Assembly (NCBI GenBank): GCA_964595655.1
Contig: CAZQQV010000002.1
Location: forward strand, 1-54,875
Source: Caldimicrobium sp964595655
Lineage (GTDB): Bacteria > Desulfobacterota > Thermodesulfobacteria > Thermodesulfobacteriales > Thermodesulfobacteriaceae
Direction of reading: 5' to 3'
DNA length: 54,875 nt
Shown here: piece after piece, positions 15,757 to 24,551 of the stretch
How the letters are laid out: every line of letters begins with the position of its first letter
How positions within the stretch are numbered: position 1 is the stretch's first letter
Made by a program: the position numbers and the translations under genes
Notes under the pieces: model-generated
The model's input: the letters and a program-made list of their open reading frames with translations, nothing else
Databases searched by the model: none
Told to the model about the DNA's origin: nothing

Positions 15757-15774
15757 AGTTTTAGAATAAAGAAT
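15757..15774. repeat. Right flanking 18-bp direct repeat
   Basis: AGTTTTAGAATAAAGAAT, identical to 15361-15378. The remaining stretch to 15845 is very AT-rich upstream sequence of the next gene; no clear promoter could be chosen there. Confidence 0.8.
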
Positions 15775-15845
15775 TTATCTAACATTGAGTTTTAAAAAAA
15801 TTAATTTATATTTCTAATAATTAATATTTCTTTGGGGTAATACTT

Positions 15846-16613
15846 ATGAATCTTTACAAAAAAATAAAAAAACTAATAGGAAAAGCCATATTTGGTTATG
15901 ACCTTGTGAAGGAGGGGGATAGAATTTTAATAGCCCTTTCAGGGGGAGAGGATAGTCTTGTGTTAACGCATTTTTTATCAGAATGGAGACATCTTTACCA
16001 TAAAAATATTTCCCTTTATGCCATACATTTAGATATGGGTTTTAGCAAAAATGAAGAAGAATATGAAAAAGGAGTTGAATATTTGAAAGGTTTTTGCGAG
16101 GAAAGGGAAATTACCTTTATCTTTGACAAAATAAATGCTGGTGAGATGGCAATTGAGACCTATGATAAAGGGACAGCTTCACCCTGTTTTGTTTGCTCTT
16201 GGCATAGAAGAAAATACTTTTTTAATCTTGCGAACAATCTTGATGTTAAAAAAATTGCCTTTGGCCATAACAAAGATGACGTAATTGTTACCTTTTTTAT
16301 TAATATGTTTTATTGTGGAGAGCTTTCAACTATTCTTCCCAAACAGGAAATGTTTAAAGGAAATCTCTATTTGATTCGTCCTCTATACTTTGTTGAGAAA
16401 GAAATGATTTCAAGATTTGTTAAACAAAAGGGCTGGAAAATCCTTGCAAATCCCTGTCCCTTTTCGGGAGAGACCAAAAGGACCTTTTGGCATAAATTCT
16501 TAAAAGAAAATATCTTTGCCAAAGAGCCTATAATCAAGCGTAATGTCTTTTCTGCCATTTTTAAACCAAGGCTTGATTATTTACCTCAACCTCCTAAGAA
16601 AGGCAAGGCTTAA
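15846..16613 (+). CDS. TtcA-like tRNA thiolase (PP-loop ATPase)
   Basis: A 255-residue N-type ATP pyrophosphatase. The PP-loop is SGGEDS (residues 32-37). Cys114 and Cys117 (SPCFVC) plus Cys204 (NPCPFSGE) match the three-cysteine arrangement that holds the [4Fe-4S] cluster in TtcA, and GHNKDDVIVTFFINMFYCGE corresponds to the TtcA GH.-DD..ET motif. TtcA makes 2-thiocytidine at tRNA position 32. A related tRNA-thiolating enzyme cannot be excluded. It is expressed alone, next to the repeat element, and ends 2 nt before convergent waaA. Confidence 0.85.
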   Translation: MNLYKKIKKLIGKAIFGYDLVKEGDRILIALSGGEDSLVLTHFLSEWRHLYHKNISLYAIHLDMGFSKNEEEYEKGVEYLKGFCEEREITFIFDKINAGEMAIETYDKGTASPCFVCSWHRRKYFFNLANNLDVKKIAFGHNKDDVIVTFFINMFYCGELSTILPKQEMFKGNLYLIRPLYFVEKEMISRFVKQKGWKILANPCPFSGETKRTFWHKFLKENIFAKEPIIKRNVFSAIFKPRLDYLPQPPKKGKA

Positions 16614-16615
16614 AA

Positions 16616-17863
16616 TTAGAGGAGATTCTCTTTAATTAAGGTTAAGGTTTTCTCAAGGGCCCCCTTTTTACTTTGAAAAATTTGATAAGCCCTTTCTGCC
16701 ATATTTTGAGCAAGTTCTTTGTTTTCAATGAGAATTTTAAGTGCCCCCTTAAGACTTTCAGAGGGAACCTGTAAAAGCGCTCCCTCCTTTACAAAATCAG
16801 CTACAAAGGGAAAGTTACTCATGTAGGGACCCGTTATTACAGGCTTTTTCCAATAGATGGCCTCAAGAGGGTTTTGCCCTCCATGGGGAATAAAACTTCC
16901 TCCGATAATTGCAAGATCACAGATCTTATAAAGTGATGCAAGGAGACCCATTTCGTCAAAGAGAAGAATTAACCTCTTACCAAATATTTTTGAAGAGCCC
17001 TTTATCTGGGAATATCTAAAAAACTCAATTTCTTCTCTTATGCGTCTTTTAATTAAATCTTCTACTTCTTTGAAGCGCTCGGGATGTCTTGGGACAATTA
17101 TTAAACTCCCCTTGTCCAGAGCTTCTAAAAAACATTGAAGAATTATTTCTTCCTCAGTGGGGTGGGTGCTTCCTGCAACGATTATAGGTCTTGGTAAATC
17201 CTTTAGCTCAGGAAAATCTCTTTCAGGGATAGAAAGCTCAAATTTGAGATTCCCAACCACCTTTATTTTTTCAGAATTAACTCCGATTTTTCTGAACCTT
17301 TCTGCATAAATTTCCTCCTGGACAGCAAGAAATTTTAATTTGTTTAAAAGAGGTTGAAAAAGGAATTTAAAAAGCCTGTATCCTTTGTAAGATCTTTCAC
17401 TGATTCTTCCATTTATCAGAGCAACTGGAATTTTTTCTGAAACTACTTTTATTAGATTGGGCCAGATTTCTGTCTCTGTTATTAACAGTGCCTTTGGTTT
17501 TATTCTTTTTAGAAAGGTGAGAAGGGGCCCTTTTAAGTCAAGAGGTAAATAATAGACCTCAACAGGTAGCCCATTAAATCGATTTTTAGCAACAAGTCTT
17601 CCTGTTTCAGTGATTGTGGTTAAGACAATGTTGTAATTCTGAGTTAGCCTCTTTATTAGAGTAGCAATAGCAAGAACTTCACCCACAGAGACCGCATGAA
17701 TCCATATCGCAGGTTTTTTCTCTTCAAAAGATGGGGGTTTTATAAAGCCAAGCTTTTCTTTAAGCCAATTAAGTGGTTTTTTCTTTCTTTTTTTAAAAAG
17801 TTCCCTGGGCAAATAGAAAAATATAAATCCAAGAAGATATAAAAAGGAATAGAGGCTATACAT
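16616..17863 (-). CDS. waaA: 3-deoxy-D-manno-octulosonic acid (KDO) transferase
   Basis: GT30 glycosyltransferase that adds KDO to lipid A precursors at the inner membrane. It has an N-terminal membrane anchor (about 1-18), the HAVSVGEV motif (56-63; Glu62 the likely catalytic base), TETEIWPNLI, and the C-terminal CMP-binding region with GGSFIPHGGQNPLEAI. Length 415 is normal. It shows that the organism makes LPS. It overlaps yfiH by 8 nt and closes the long minus-strand run. Confidence 0.96.
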   Translation of the reverse strand: MYSLYSFLYLLGFIFFYLPRELFKKRKKKPLNWLKEKLGFIKPPSFEEKKPAIWIHAVSVGEVLAIATLIKRLTQNYNIVLTTITETGRLVAKNRFNGLPVEVYYLPLDLKGPLLTFLKRIKPKALLITETEIWPNLIKVVSEKIPVALINGRISERSYKGYRLFKFLFQPLLNKLKFLAVQEEIYAERFRKIGVNSEKIKVVGNLKFELSIPERDFPELKDLPRPIIVAGSTHPTEEEIILQCFLEALDKGSLIIVPRHPERFKEVEDLIKRRIREEIEFFRYSQIKGSSKIFGKRLILLFDEMGLLASLYKICDLAIIGGSFIPHGGQNPLEAIYWKKPVITGPYMSNFPFVADFVKEGALLQVPSESLKGALKILIENKELAQNMAERAYQIFQSKKGALEKTLTLIKENLL

Positions 17864-18512
17864 TATCCAAGAGAATCAAAGAGACTTGAGTAAAATTGTG
17901 ATTTCTCTCTCTTCTAAAGCTGTGATATTTTTCTTTTAGACAGTGAGTGCACTCAGGGGAAATCCAGATATTTTCCTCAGGTATTCCCAGTTTTTTAGCT
18001 TGATAAAAGTTTAGATAGGATAAATTTAAAAAATAATGCTTTTCCTTTTTTTGAAGGAAAGGGGGTTTTTTAAAAGCTGAAGGAAGCTGGTCAATTAGGT
18101 CTTCTTTCACCTCATAGCAACTTACTTGGATGTGTGGACCAATAGCCACAAAAAATTCTTCAGGTTTAAAACCTATGGAAAAAATTTTTTCCAAGCTTTT
18201 TCGTAAGATTTCTGCTAAGGTTCCTCTCCAGCCGGCATGAACCGCTCCAATAATCCTTTTATTTCTATCAGCTATTAATATGGGAAGACAATCTGCAGTC
18301 ATAACTCCAATGGCTAAATCTTTGGCAGTGGTAATTACGGCATCACCTGTCTCAAAAGAAGCTCGCTCATCAATGAAAAGAACCCTATCTGAATGAATTT
18401 GCTTTGGAAAATAAACTTTTGGAAAAAGTAATTTTACTTCATCTTTGGGAATTTTTTTGCTGAAAAACCCTTTTATTCCTAATTTTTTGAAAAGCTCTGG
18501 TTGATAAAGCAT
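17856..18512 (-). CDS. YfiH/LACC1-family purine nucleoside phosphorylase-like protein
   Basis: A 218-residue DUF152 protein. The metal/active-site segments are present: TADCLPILIAD, GAVHAGWRGT, GPHIQVSCYEV and the C-terminal FRRERNHNFTQVSLI. Members were called polyphenol oxidases or laccases and were later shown to act on purine nucleosides; the exact substrate is not decided by sequence. It directly abuts rdgB. Confidence 0.88.
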   Translation of the reverse strand: MLYQPELFKKLGIKGFFSKKIPKDEVKLLFPKVYFPKQIHSDRVLFIDERASFETGDAVITTAKDLAIGVMTADCLPILIADRNKRIIGAVHAGWRGTLAEILRKSLEKIFSIGFKPEEFFVAIGPHIQVSCYEVKEDLIDQLPSAFKKPPFLQKKEKHYFLNLSYLNFYQAKKLGIPEENIWISPECTHCLKEKYHSFRRERNHNFTQVSLILLDNV

Positions 18513-19127
18513 TTATGTATTTTCAAGAAACTCCTTTAATTTTTCTTTCAATTGTCTTAGGGCTTTTCCTCTGTGGCTGAGTTGATTTTTTACTTCTGGA
18601 GGTAGCTCTGCAGCAGTTTTTTCATAATTGAATTCTTTTACCAAAAAGAGGGGGTCATAGCCAAAACCAAAACTACCCCGGGGAGAAAAGGCAATTTGAC
18701 CTTCCCAAAAGCCTTCAGCTGTAATGTATTTCCCTGAGGGATGATAGCAGACCATGACACAAACAAAGCGGGCTCCCCTTTTTTCTTGCGGTAAATCCCT
18801 CAATAATTCGAGAAGTTTTTGGTTGTTTTTTTCATCTGTTGCATCAGGGCCTGCAAACCTTGAAGAGTAAACCCCAGGAGCTCCATTTAGGGCTTCTACC
18901 TCAAGGCCAGAATCATCAGCAAGTGAAAGAAGGCCTGTTTTTTCTGCATAGTATTTAGCCTTTAAAAGGGCATTTTCAAAAAAGGTCGTACCCGTTTCTT
19001 CAGGAGGGGGAATTTCAGGAAAATCCTTTAAAGTTTTGATTTCAAGTTCAAAATCCTTTAAAATTTCTTTAATTTCTCTTATTTTTCCCTCATTAGTTGT
19101 GGCTATAAGTAGGGTTTTAGGGCTCAC
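18513..19127 (-). CDS. rdgB: XTP/dITP diphosphatase (RdgB/HAM1)
   Basis: House-cleaning pyrophosphatase that removes dITP and XTP. IATTNEGKIREIKEIL at the N-terminus, LADDSGLEVEALNGAPGVYSSR in the middle and SHRGKALRQL near the end are the family signatures. 204 residues is typical. It overlaps rph by 11 nt, a common bacterial pairing. Confidence 0.96.
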   Translation of the reverse strand: MSPKTLLIATTNEGKIREIKEILKDFELEIKTLKDFPEIPPPEETGTTFFENALLKAKYYAEKTGLLSLADDSGLEVEALNGAPGVYSSRFAGPDATDEKNNQKLLELLRDLPQEKRGARFVCVMVCYHPSGKYITAEGFWEGQIAFSPRGSFGFGYDPLFLVKEFNYEKTAAELPPEVKNQLSHRGKALRQLKEKLKEFLENT

Positions 19128-19830
19128 CGAGGGCCTCCTTTTGTTTTTTAATAAGTTCTTTTATGCCTTTTTCAGCAAGCTCCTTCATCTGCAAAAATTC
19201 CTCCCATGGAAAGGGCATTTTTTCTGCTCCAGCCTGAATCTCTGCAATTTTTCCACTCTCTGTGAGAAAGAAATTGGCATCAACCTCAGCAAGGGTATCC
19301 TCTTCATAATTAAGATCAAGATAAAAATTTTCTCCAATTTTTCCAACACTAATTCCTGCTACATACTCTAAAATAGGATCTTCTGTTATAAGGCCCCTTT
19401 CAAGAAGTTTATATATAGCTCTTTTTAAGGCCACAAAGGCACCTGTCACTGAGGCTGTTCTTGTGCCTCCATCGGCATTTAGGACATCACAGTCAATCCA
19501 GAGGGTGCGCTCTCCCAACTTGGACAAATCTGTAACTGCTCTCAAAACCCTTCCTATAAGCCTTTGAATTTCCTGTGAACGGCCCTTTCTTCCCATGGTC
19601 TCCCTTGGAGTTCGCTCTACCGTTGCTCCAGGAAGAAAGGCATACTCTGCTGAAATCCAGCCTGTGCCTGTTCCCTTCAAAAAAGGAGGAACCTTTTCAT
19701 CAAGACTTACTGTGCACAAAACCACTGTATTTCCAAATTCAATTAGGACCGAGCTTAAAGGATTTTTAAGAAAATCCACTATTATTTTCACCGGTCTTAT
19801 TTCATCAAAGGCTCTTCCGTCTGCTCTCAT
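19117..19830 (-). CDS. rph: Ribonuclease PH
   Basis: Phosphorolytic 3' exoribonuclease that trims tRNA precursors. Signatures: RADGRAFDEIRPVKI, RTPRETMGRKGRSQEIQRLIGR, and DCDVLNADGGTRTASVTGAFVAL. 237 residues. Since the tRNA-Leu gene in this window encodes no CCA, 3' trimming followed by CCA addition would be needed for that tRNA. It overlaps the membrane ferredoxin gene upstream by 26 nt. Confidence 0.97.
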   Translation of the reverse strand: MRADGRAFDEIRPVKIIVDFLKNPLSSVLIEFGNTVVLCTVSLDEKVPPFLKGTGTGWISAEYAFLPGATVERTPRETMGRKGRSQEIQRLIGRVLRAVTDLSKLGERTLWIDCDVLNADGGTRTASVTGAFVALKRAIYKLLERGLITEDPILEYVAGISVGKIGENFYLDLNYEEDTLAEVDANFFLTESGKIAEIQAGAEKMPFPWEEFLQMKELAEKGIKELIKKQKEALGEP

Positions 19831-20737
19831 GTTTTAACTCTCCCACACTGAGTTTTATCTGATACCTTTCAGGTAAATAAATAAAAGTTTTTTCTAAATG
19901 AATGGCTTTTTTTGGACATAGCTCAAGACAGTTAAGACATCTTATACACTCAACAGAATTTAATTCTTGAGGTATCTTAAGATTCATGGGACATATCTTT
20001 TCACAAAGGGAACACCTGTTGCAAGCTCTATCCTCCCATCTAAGCCTGAGAAAACTAAATTTGTTAAATATACCATAAATGAGCCCTAAGGGGCATAAAT
20101 TCTTGCAAAAAAATCTAATTTCCATAATACAGAAAAGTAAAATTAAAATCAAAAGAAAACTTTTTAAAGCAAAGATATATCCTATTTTGTTTTTCAAAGA
20201 GGGATTAATTAAGAGGTTGAAATAGCCAGCTTCTAAAGTGCCAGCAGGGCAGAGATACTTGCAAAACCAGAGAATACCATAGCCAATTTCTTTAATAAAA
20301 AGAACTGGAAAAAGAAAGACAAAAAAAATGAGAAGAAGATGTTTAACATAGCGTTCAACTCGAAAGGGTAGGTGAAATTCTCTTTTGTAAAAGGGGATTT
20401 TGTAAAGAATTTCCTGAAAAAAACCAAAGGGACAAAGCCAGCCACAGACAAATCTTCCCAAAAGGAGGCTAAAAAGGAGAACTTGGGAAAGCACATAAAA
20501 AAAAGCCTGAGAGAGATAACTAAGGGGAAGCAGTCTTGCTGAAATCATGATTTGTTGAATTGCCCCAAGGGGGCAGGAAAAAAGTGCAGCAGGACAGGAA
20601 TAACAGTTTAAACCAGGGCCACAAAAACTTTTAAGATAGCCCGTATAAATACTTCCCGTTGAAAAAAAGCCTATGTAGCCGTTATGAAGAAGTGTTGAGA
20701 GGATTTGTATGAGTCTTCTTAATTTAAAAATCTTCAT
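19805..20737 (-). CDS. NapH/YccM-type membrane 4Fe-4S ferredoxin
   Basis: A 310-residue polytopic protein with repeated CxxxCPxG loops (CGWLCPFGFF, CKYLCPAGTLE, CKNLCPLGLI) between helices and a C-terminal double cluster (CNRCSLCEKICP and CIRCLNCLELCP). The N-terminus has a Cys-rich GPGLNCYSCPAALFSCPLGA segment. Such proteins pass electrons between the quinone pool or a cytoplasmic donor and periplasmic enzymes. It is preceded by a 51-aa membrane ORF that overlaps it by 14 nt. Partner enzyme not visible. Confidence 0.88.
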   Translation of the reverse strand: MKIFKLRRLIQILSTLLHNGYIGFFSTGSIYTGYLKSFCGPGLNCYSCPAALFSCPLGAIQQIMISARLLPLSYLSQAFFYVLSQVLLFSLLLGRFVCGWLCPFGFFQEILYKIPFYKREFHLPFRVERYVKHLLLIFFVFLFPVLFIKEIGYGILWFCKYLCPAGTLEAGYFNLLINPSLKNKIGYIFALKSFLLILILLFCIMEIRFFCKNLCPLGLIYGIFNKFSFLRLRWEDRACNRCSLCEKICPMNLKIPQELNSVECIRCLNCLELCPKKAIHLEKTFIYLPERYQIKLSVGELKHESRRKSL

Positions 20738-20879
20738 TTTCCTCTAAACCCATGCAGGAAAGACAAAGAATACTTCCTCTTGAATGAAGGAATTTTGCTC
20801 CAGTGAAAAATCCAGCTATTAGGGAGAAAATCACTAAAATTAAGAAGAAAAGGGGTAAGTATTTAATAAACCTTTTCAT
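20724..20879 (-). CDS. Small single-span membrane protein with CLSC motif
   Basis: A 51-codon ORF too short for ordinary gene calling. It starts MKRFIKYLPLFFLILVIFSL, has one clear transmembrane helix (about residues 8-28) and ends in ILCLSCMGLEENEDF. Its ATG overlaps the glmM stop as ATGA, and its own stop lies 14 nt inside the ferredoxin gene, so it fits precisely between them with coupling at both ends. The Cys-x-x-Cys near the C-terminus suggests a redox or metal accessory to the NapH-like protein. No family assigned. Confidence 0.7.
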   Translation of the reverse strand: MKRFIKYLPLFFLILVIFSLIAGFFTGAKFLHSRGSILCLSCMGLEENEDF

Positions 20880-22228
20880 GCTAAAGATCTCCGAATAATT
20901 TCTGCAAGCTCTTCTGCAAGCTCTCTTGCAAAATCTTCTGTAAGGGCCTCAACCATAACTCTATATTTTGGTTCTGTACCAGAAGGTCGGATAAGGATAC
21001 GCACTTTTTCACCCAGTTTTTTGTTAATAGCCTCTATTTTCTGAGAAAGCCCTGGAATTTCTTCAACAGGCTTTTTCTCTTTTACCTTTATGTTGATAAG
21101 TATTTGGGGAAACTTCTCAAAGGGTGGGTAAAACTCAGAAAGAGGCCTTTCTTTTTCTTTGAGAATAGTTAAGAGTCTTAGAGCACAGAGAAGACCATCA
21201 CCAGTGGTTGCCTTATCAAGAAAAATAATATGCCCTGAAGTTTCACCTCCAATAAGGGCTCCCCTTTCCCTCATTGCCATAACCACATATTTATCTCCCA
21301 CTGGAGTGCGAATAAGTTTGAGACCCTCCTTTTCTAAAAATTTTTCAAGCCCTTGATTTGTCATAACGGTACCAACCACATAGGGAGAAGCTAAAAGCTC
21401 CTTTTCTTTAAAATAACGAGTAAAAAGGGCAAGGAGATCATCTCCGTCCCAGAAATTTCCTTTATCATCTATCACAGCTATTCTGTCTCCATCTCCATCA
21501 AGGGAGATTCCTATGTGAAGGTCCTTTTCTAAAACCAAATTTTTGATTTTTTCGGGATAAAGGGCCCCGCAATTTTGGTTTATATTCACTCCATTTGGTT
21601 CACAGGAAATAGAATAAACATTGGCTCCTAATTCATCAAGCACAAGAGGCCCTATTTGATAGCAGGCTCCGTTTGCACAATCAATCCCTACTTTTATCCC
21701 CTCAAAATTAATATATGGAGGAACAACGGATTTTAAATGCACAGCGTATCTACCAAGGGCGTCTTTAATGCGAAAGGCCTTTCCAATATTCTCCTTATAG
21801 GCCCTTTTTTCTGAAAAGGTTTCATCAAATACAAGTTTTTCGATTTTCTTTTCCTTATCCTCTGATAATTTAAAACCTTCTTGATTGAATATCTTTATTC
21901 CATTGTCATAGTAAGGATTGTGAGAGGCAGAGATTACTATTCCAGCATCAGCCCGCATATCTTTGGTAAGAAAGGCTATTCCAGGGGTTGGAATTGGTCC
22001 AACAAGATATACATTTACTCCCATTGAGCAGAGCCCAGCTGTCAAGGCTGATTCAAAAAGATAGCCTGATAATCTTGTGTCTTTTCCTATAATTACTTTA
22101 CTTTGATGGTTATTTTGATTTCTAAACAAATATCCTACAGCTCTGCCAACCTGTAAGGCAATTTCAGGGGTCATGGGAAATAAATTTGCTTCTCCACGTA
22201 TTCCATCTGTTCCAAAAAGTTTATTCAT
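20876..22228 (-). CDS. glmM: Phosphoglucosamine mutase
   Basis: Converts glucosamine-6-P to glucosamine-1-P for peptidoglycan and LPS. The phosphoserine is Ser102 in ISASHNPYYDNG; the metal loop is DGDGDR and the substrate loops include GGETSGHI and IRPSGTEPKYRVM. 450 residues. It follows ybbR and cdaA, the conserved cdaA-cdaR-glmM arrangement, and CdaA activity is modulated by GlmM in studied bacteria. Confidence 0.97.
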   Translation of the reverse strand: MNKLFGTDGIRGEANLFPMTPEIALQVGRAVGYLFRNQNNHQSKVIIGKDTRLSGYLFESALTAGLCSMGVNVYLVGPIPTPGIAFLTKDMRADAGIVISASHNPYYDNGIKIFNQEGFKLSEDKEKKIEKLVFDETFSEKRAYKENIGKAFRIKDALGRYAVHLKSVVPPYINFEGIKVGIDCANGACYQIGPLVLDELGANVYSISCEPNGVNINQNCGALYPEKIKNLVLEKDLHIGISLDGDGDRIAVIDDKGNFWDGDDLLALFTRYFKEKELLASPYVVGTVMTNQGLEKFLEKEGLKLIRTPVGDKYVVMAMRERGALIGGETSGHIIFLDKATTGDGLLCALRLLTILKEKERPLSEFYPPFEKFPQILINIKVKEKKPVEEIPGLSQKIEAINKKLGEKVRILIRPSGTEPKYRVMVEALTEDFARELAEELAEIIRRSLA

Positions 22229-22251
22229 ATAAGAAACCCCTTGAAATGAAC

Positions 22252-22875
22252 TTAATGAGTTAAGTAAATAATTTTAACTTTATTTGGTTGAACTTCAAGG
22301 ACACCCTCAGGATAAATAATTTTGGCTTCCACTATTTTGTGAACCTTTAATTCGAAAATATCAATTTCTTCAGTTTGAACCTCTTGAATGTCCTTTATAT
22401 CTTCCCAGAATCCCTTCAGAACAACTACATTTGGTTTTAACAAAATTTTTACTTTTTCTTCTTGCACATTTATAAAATTAACCCTTACAGGTACTTTCTT
22501 TGTAGAAATTTTTTTTATCACAAGGGTGACATAGGCAGGATTTAATTCTTTTACTTTGATATCCTTGGGAAAGTTAAGTTTTTCAATGGGAATTCGAATT
22601 TGATAAACCCCTGGAGAATACTTTGTGACATCAAGTTCAATTTGAAGGGTAGAAGAATTAATAGACCTAAATTGACTTCTTGTTCCAGTTATAATTATAC
22701 TAACTGAACTTGGATTGAGTTCATAAACATAACTTTTATCTTGATTTCCCTTTAGGACTACGGGAATTTCAAGGCGTTTATCAACAGGTTTTCCCCAGAC
22801 AACAAAATACCAGAGAGTTGTTGCCAATAAAAAAGAAATTATTTTTAACTTATGCTCTCTTTTCACGGGATTCAA
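22252..22875 (-). CDS. YbbR/CdaR-like regulator of diadenylate cyclase
   Basis: One N-terminal membrane helix (about residues 12-28) followed by an extracytoplasmic region of YbbR-type beta repeats (for example KLEIPVVLKGN and VPVRVNFINV). At 207 residues it holds about two repeats, fewer than Firmicute CdaR. It overlaps cdaA by 26 nt and precedes glmM, which supports the assignment. Its likely role is control of CdaA at the membrane. Confidence 0.82.
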   Translation of the reverse strand: MNPVKREHKLKIISFLLATTLWYFVVWGKPVDKRLEIPVVLKGNQDKSYVYELNPSSVSIIITGTRSQFRSINSSTLQIELDVTKYSPGVYQIRIPIEKLNFPKDIKVKELNPAYVTLVIKKISTKKVPVRVNFINVQEEKVKILLKPNVVVLKGFWEDIKDIQEVQTEEIDIFELKVHKIVEAKIIYPEGVLEVQPNKVKIIYLTH

Positions 22876-23695
22876 CCAGTTTTAATCTCTGCCACCAAGG
22901 TGCTTTGGTTTCAAAGCCAAGCAATTGAGAAAGCATCTTCCTTAAGGTGGCTGGAGTTACATCTCTTGTAATTTTTCCTCCAACAGCAATGGAGATTTGC
23001 CCTTTTTCTTCTGAGACTATTACCGCTACAGCATCAGTAATCTCAGTTATACCTATAGCTGCTCTGTGTCTTGTTCCAAGATCTTTGGCTATATCAGGAT
23101 TTGTGGAAAGGGGCAATACCACCCCTGCTGCCTTAATTTTTCCCTCACTGATAATAACAGCTCCATCGTGAAGAGGTGATTTAGGATTAAAAATACTTAA
23201 AAGCAATTCTTCTGAAATTTTGGCATCCATTAGAGTTGCACCCTCAAGATAATCCTTTAAGCTTATTTCTCTCTCAAAAACAATTAAAGCTCCTATTTTC
23301 TTTTCTGCCATAACCGAGACAGCTTTTACTACCTCTTCTATACTAAAAGAATACTGAGCTTGAAGTCTAGAAAAAGGAGCTTTACCAATCTGAGCAAGAG
23401 CCTTTCTAATGTCATCTTGAAAAATGATGATCACTAAGATCAAAATAGAAGAGAGAAAAGTATGAAGAAGCCAGTTCAAGGTTAAGAGCTGAAAAATTTC
23501 CGAAAAAAAATACAAAAAGACAAGAAAGGTCAAACCTGCAACCATTTGAAGAGCCCTTGTTCCTTGAATGAGGAGTAAAATTCTGTAAATGATAAAAGAA
23601 ACAACCAGAATATCTAAAAGATCTGTTATTCTTACAGATTTGAAAAAATCAGTAAAAAAGTTTAAATCGAAATTCAAAGGCCCCCATCTCCCCAA
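22850..23695 (-). CDS. cdaA: Membrane diadenylate cyclase (c-di-AMP synthase)
   Basis: Makes c-di-AMP from two ATP. About three N-terminal helices (residues 25-95) precede a DisA_N catalytic domain with DGA (177-179, in LHDGAVII) and RHR (209-211, in GTRHRAAIG), both essential motifs. 281 residues. It overlaps folP upstream by 22 nt and ybbR downstream. This makes c-di-AMP signalling likely in a Gram-negative organism. Confidence 0.95.
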   Translation of the reverse strand: MGRWGPLNFDLNFFTDFFKSVRITDLLDILVVSFIIYRILLLIQGTRALQMVAGLTFLVFLYFFSEIFQLLTLNWLLHTFLSSILILVIIIFQDDIRKALAQIGKAPFSRLQAQYSFSIEEVVKAVSVMAEKKIGALIVFEREISLKDYLEGATLMDAKISEELLLSIFNPKSPLHDGAVIISEGKIKAAGVVLPLSTNPDIAKDLGTRHRAAIGITEITDAVAVIVSEEKGQISIAVGGKITRDVTPATLRKMLSQLLGFETKAPWWQRLKLVESREKRA

Positions 23696-24525
23696 AAAAA
23701 CTTAAAGGTATTCAATACATCTTGAATTAGGGAAACATTATGAACCCTTAATATATGAACCCCTTTTAAGAAAGAGTAAACCGCAAACCCAGCTGTCCCT
23801 GCGTCTCTCTCTTTGGGTGGTTTTTTAATAATTTCACCAATGAAACTCTTTCTTGAAGGACCTAAAAGAATTGGTCTTTCCAATTCCATAAATTCTTCAA
23901 TTTTTCTGATAATTTCTATATTGTGTTGAAAGGTTTTCCCAAATCCAAGCCCAGGATCAATTATTATTTTTTCAAAATTTATACCTTTCTTTGTCAAAAA
24001 ATCTAATCTTTCGTAAAAATAGTTTTTAATTTCCTTTATTACATCGTCATACTGAGGGTTTATCTGCATGGTCTTTGGTGTGCCTTTAATATGCATTATT
24101 ACAACAGGACATTGAAAATCTTTTATTACATTAACCATATTATTATCAAATTGACATCCTGAAATATCATTAACAAGATCAGCCCCATTTTCTAAGGCAA
24201 GTTCTGCAACCTTTGCCTTGTAAGTGTCAACAGATATAATGGCTTCAGGAAAGGTTTCCCGTATAGCCTTTATCACTGGTATAACCCTTTTTATTTCTAT
24301 CTCTTCAGGTACAGGCTCAGAAAAAGGGCGTGTGGATTCACCACCAATATCCAAAATATGTGCACCACTATCTAATAAGTGTTTTGCTTTTTCTAAGGCC
24401 TTTTCAACAGTTTCTGCCTCTCCTCCGTCCGAAAAAGAATCGGGCGTCACATTGATTATGCCCATAAGATAGGGCAACTCTTTCCAATCAAATGTAAAAT
24501 CTCTTATTTTAAGAGGGTTAAGCAT
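23674..24525 (-). CDS. folP: Dihydropteroate synthase
   Basis: Condenses p-aminobenzoate with the pterin diphosphate in folate synthesis. It contains MGIINVTPDSFSDGG, DIGGESTRP, NDISG and DPGLGFGKT, with GPSRKSFIG near the end. 283 residues, TIM-barrel family. It sits between ftsH and cdaA, an order also seen in other deltaproteobacterial-type genomes. Confidence 0.96.
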   Translation of the reverse strand: MLNPLKIRDFTFDWKELPYLMGIINVTPDSFSDGGEAETVEKALEKAKHLLDSGAHILDIGGESTRPFSEPVPEEIEIKRVIPVIKAIRETFPEAIISVDTYKAKVAELALENGADLVNDISGCQFDNNMVNVIKDFQCPVVIMHIKGTPKTMQINPQYDDVIKEIKNYFYERLDFLTKKGINFEKIIIDPGLGFGKTFQHNIEIIRKIEEFMELERPILLGPSRKSFIGEIIKKPPKERDAGTAGFAVYSFLKGVHILRVHNVSLIQDVLNTFKFFWGDGGL

Positions 24526-24551
24526 CCTGTAAAATTAGATGCAGAATTTAA

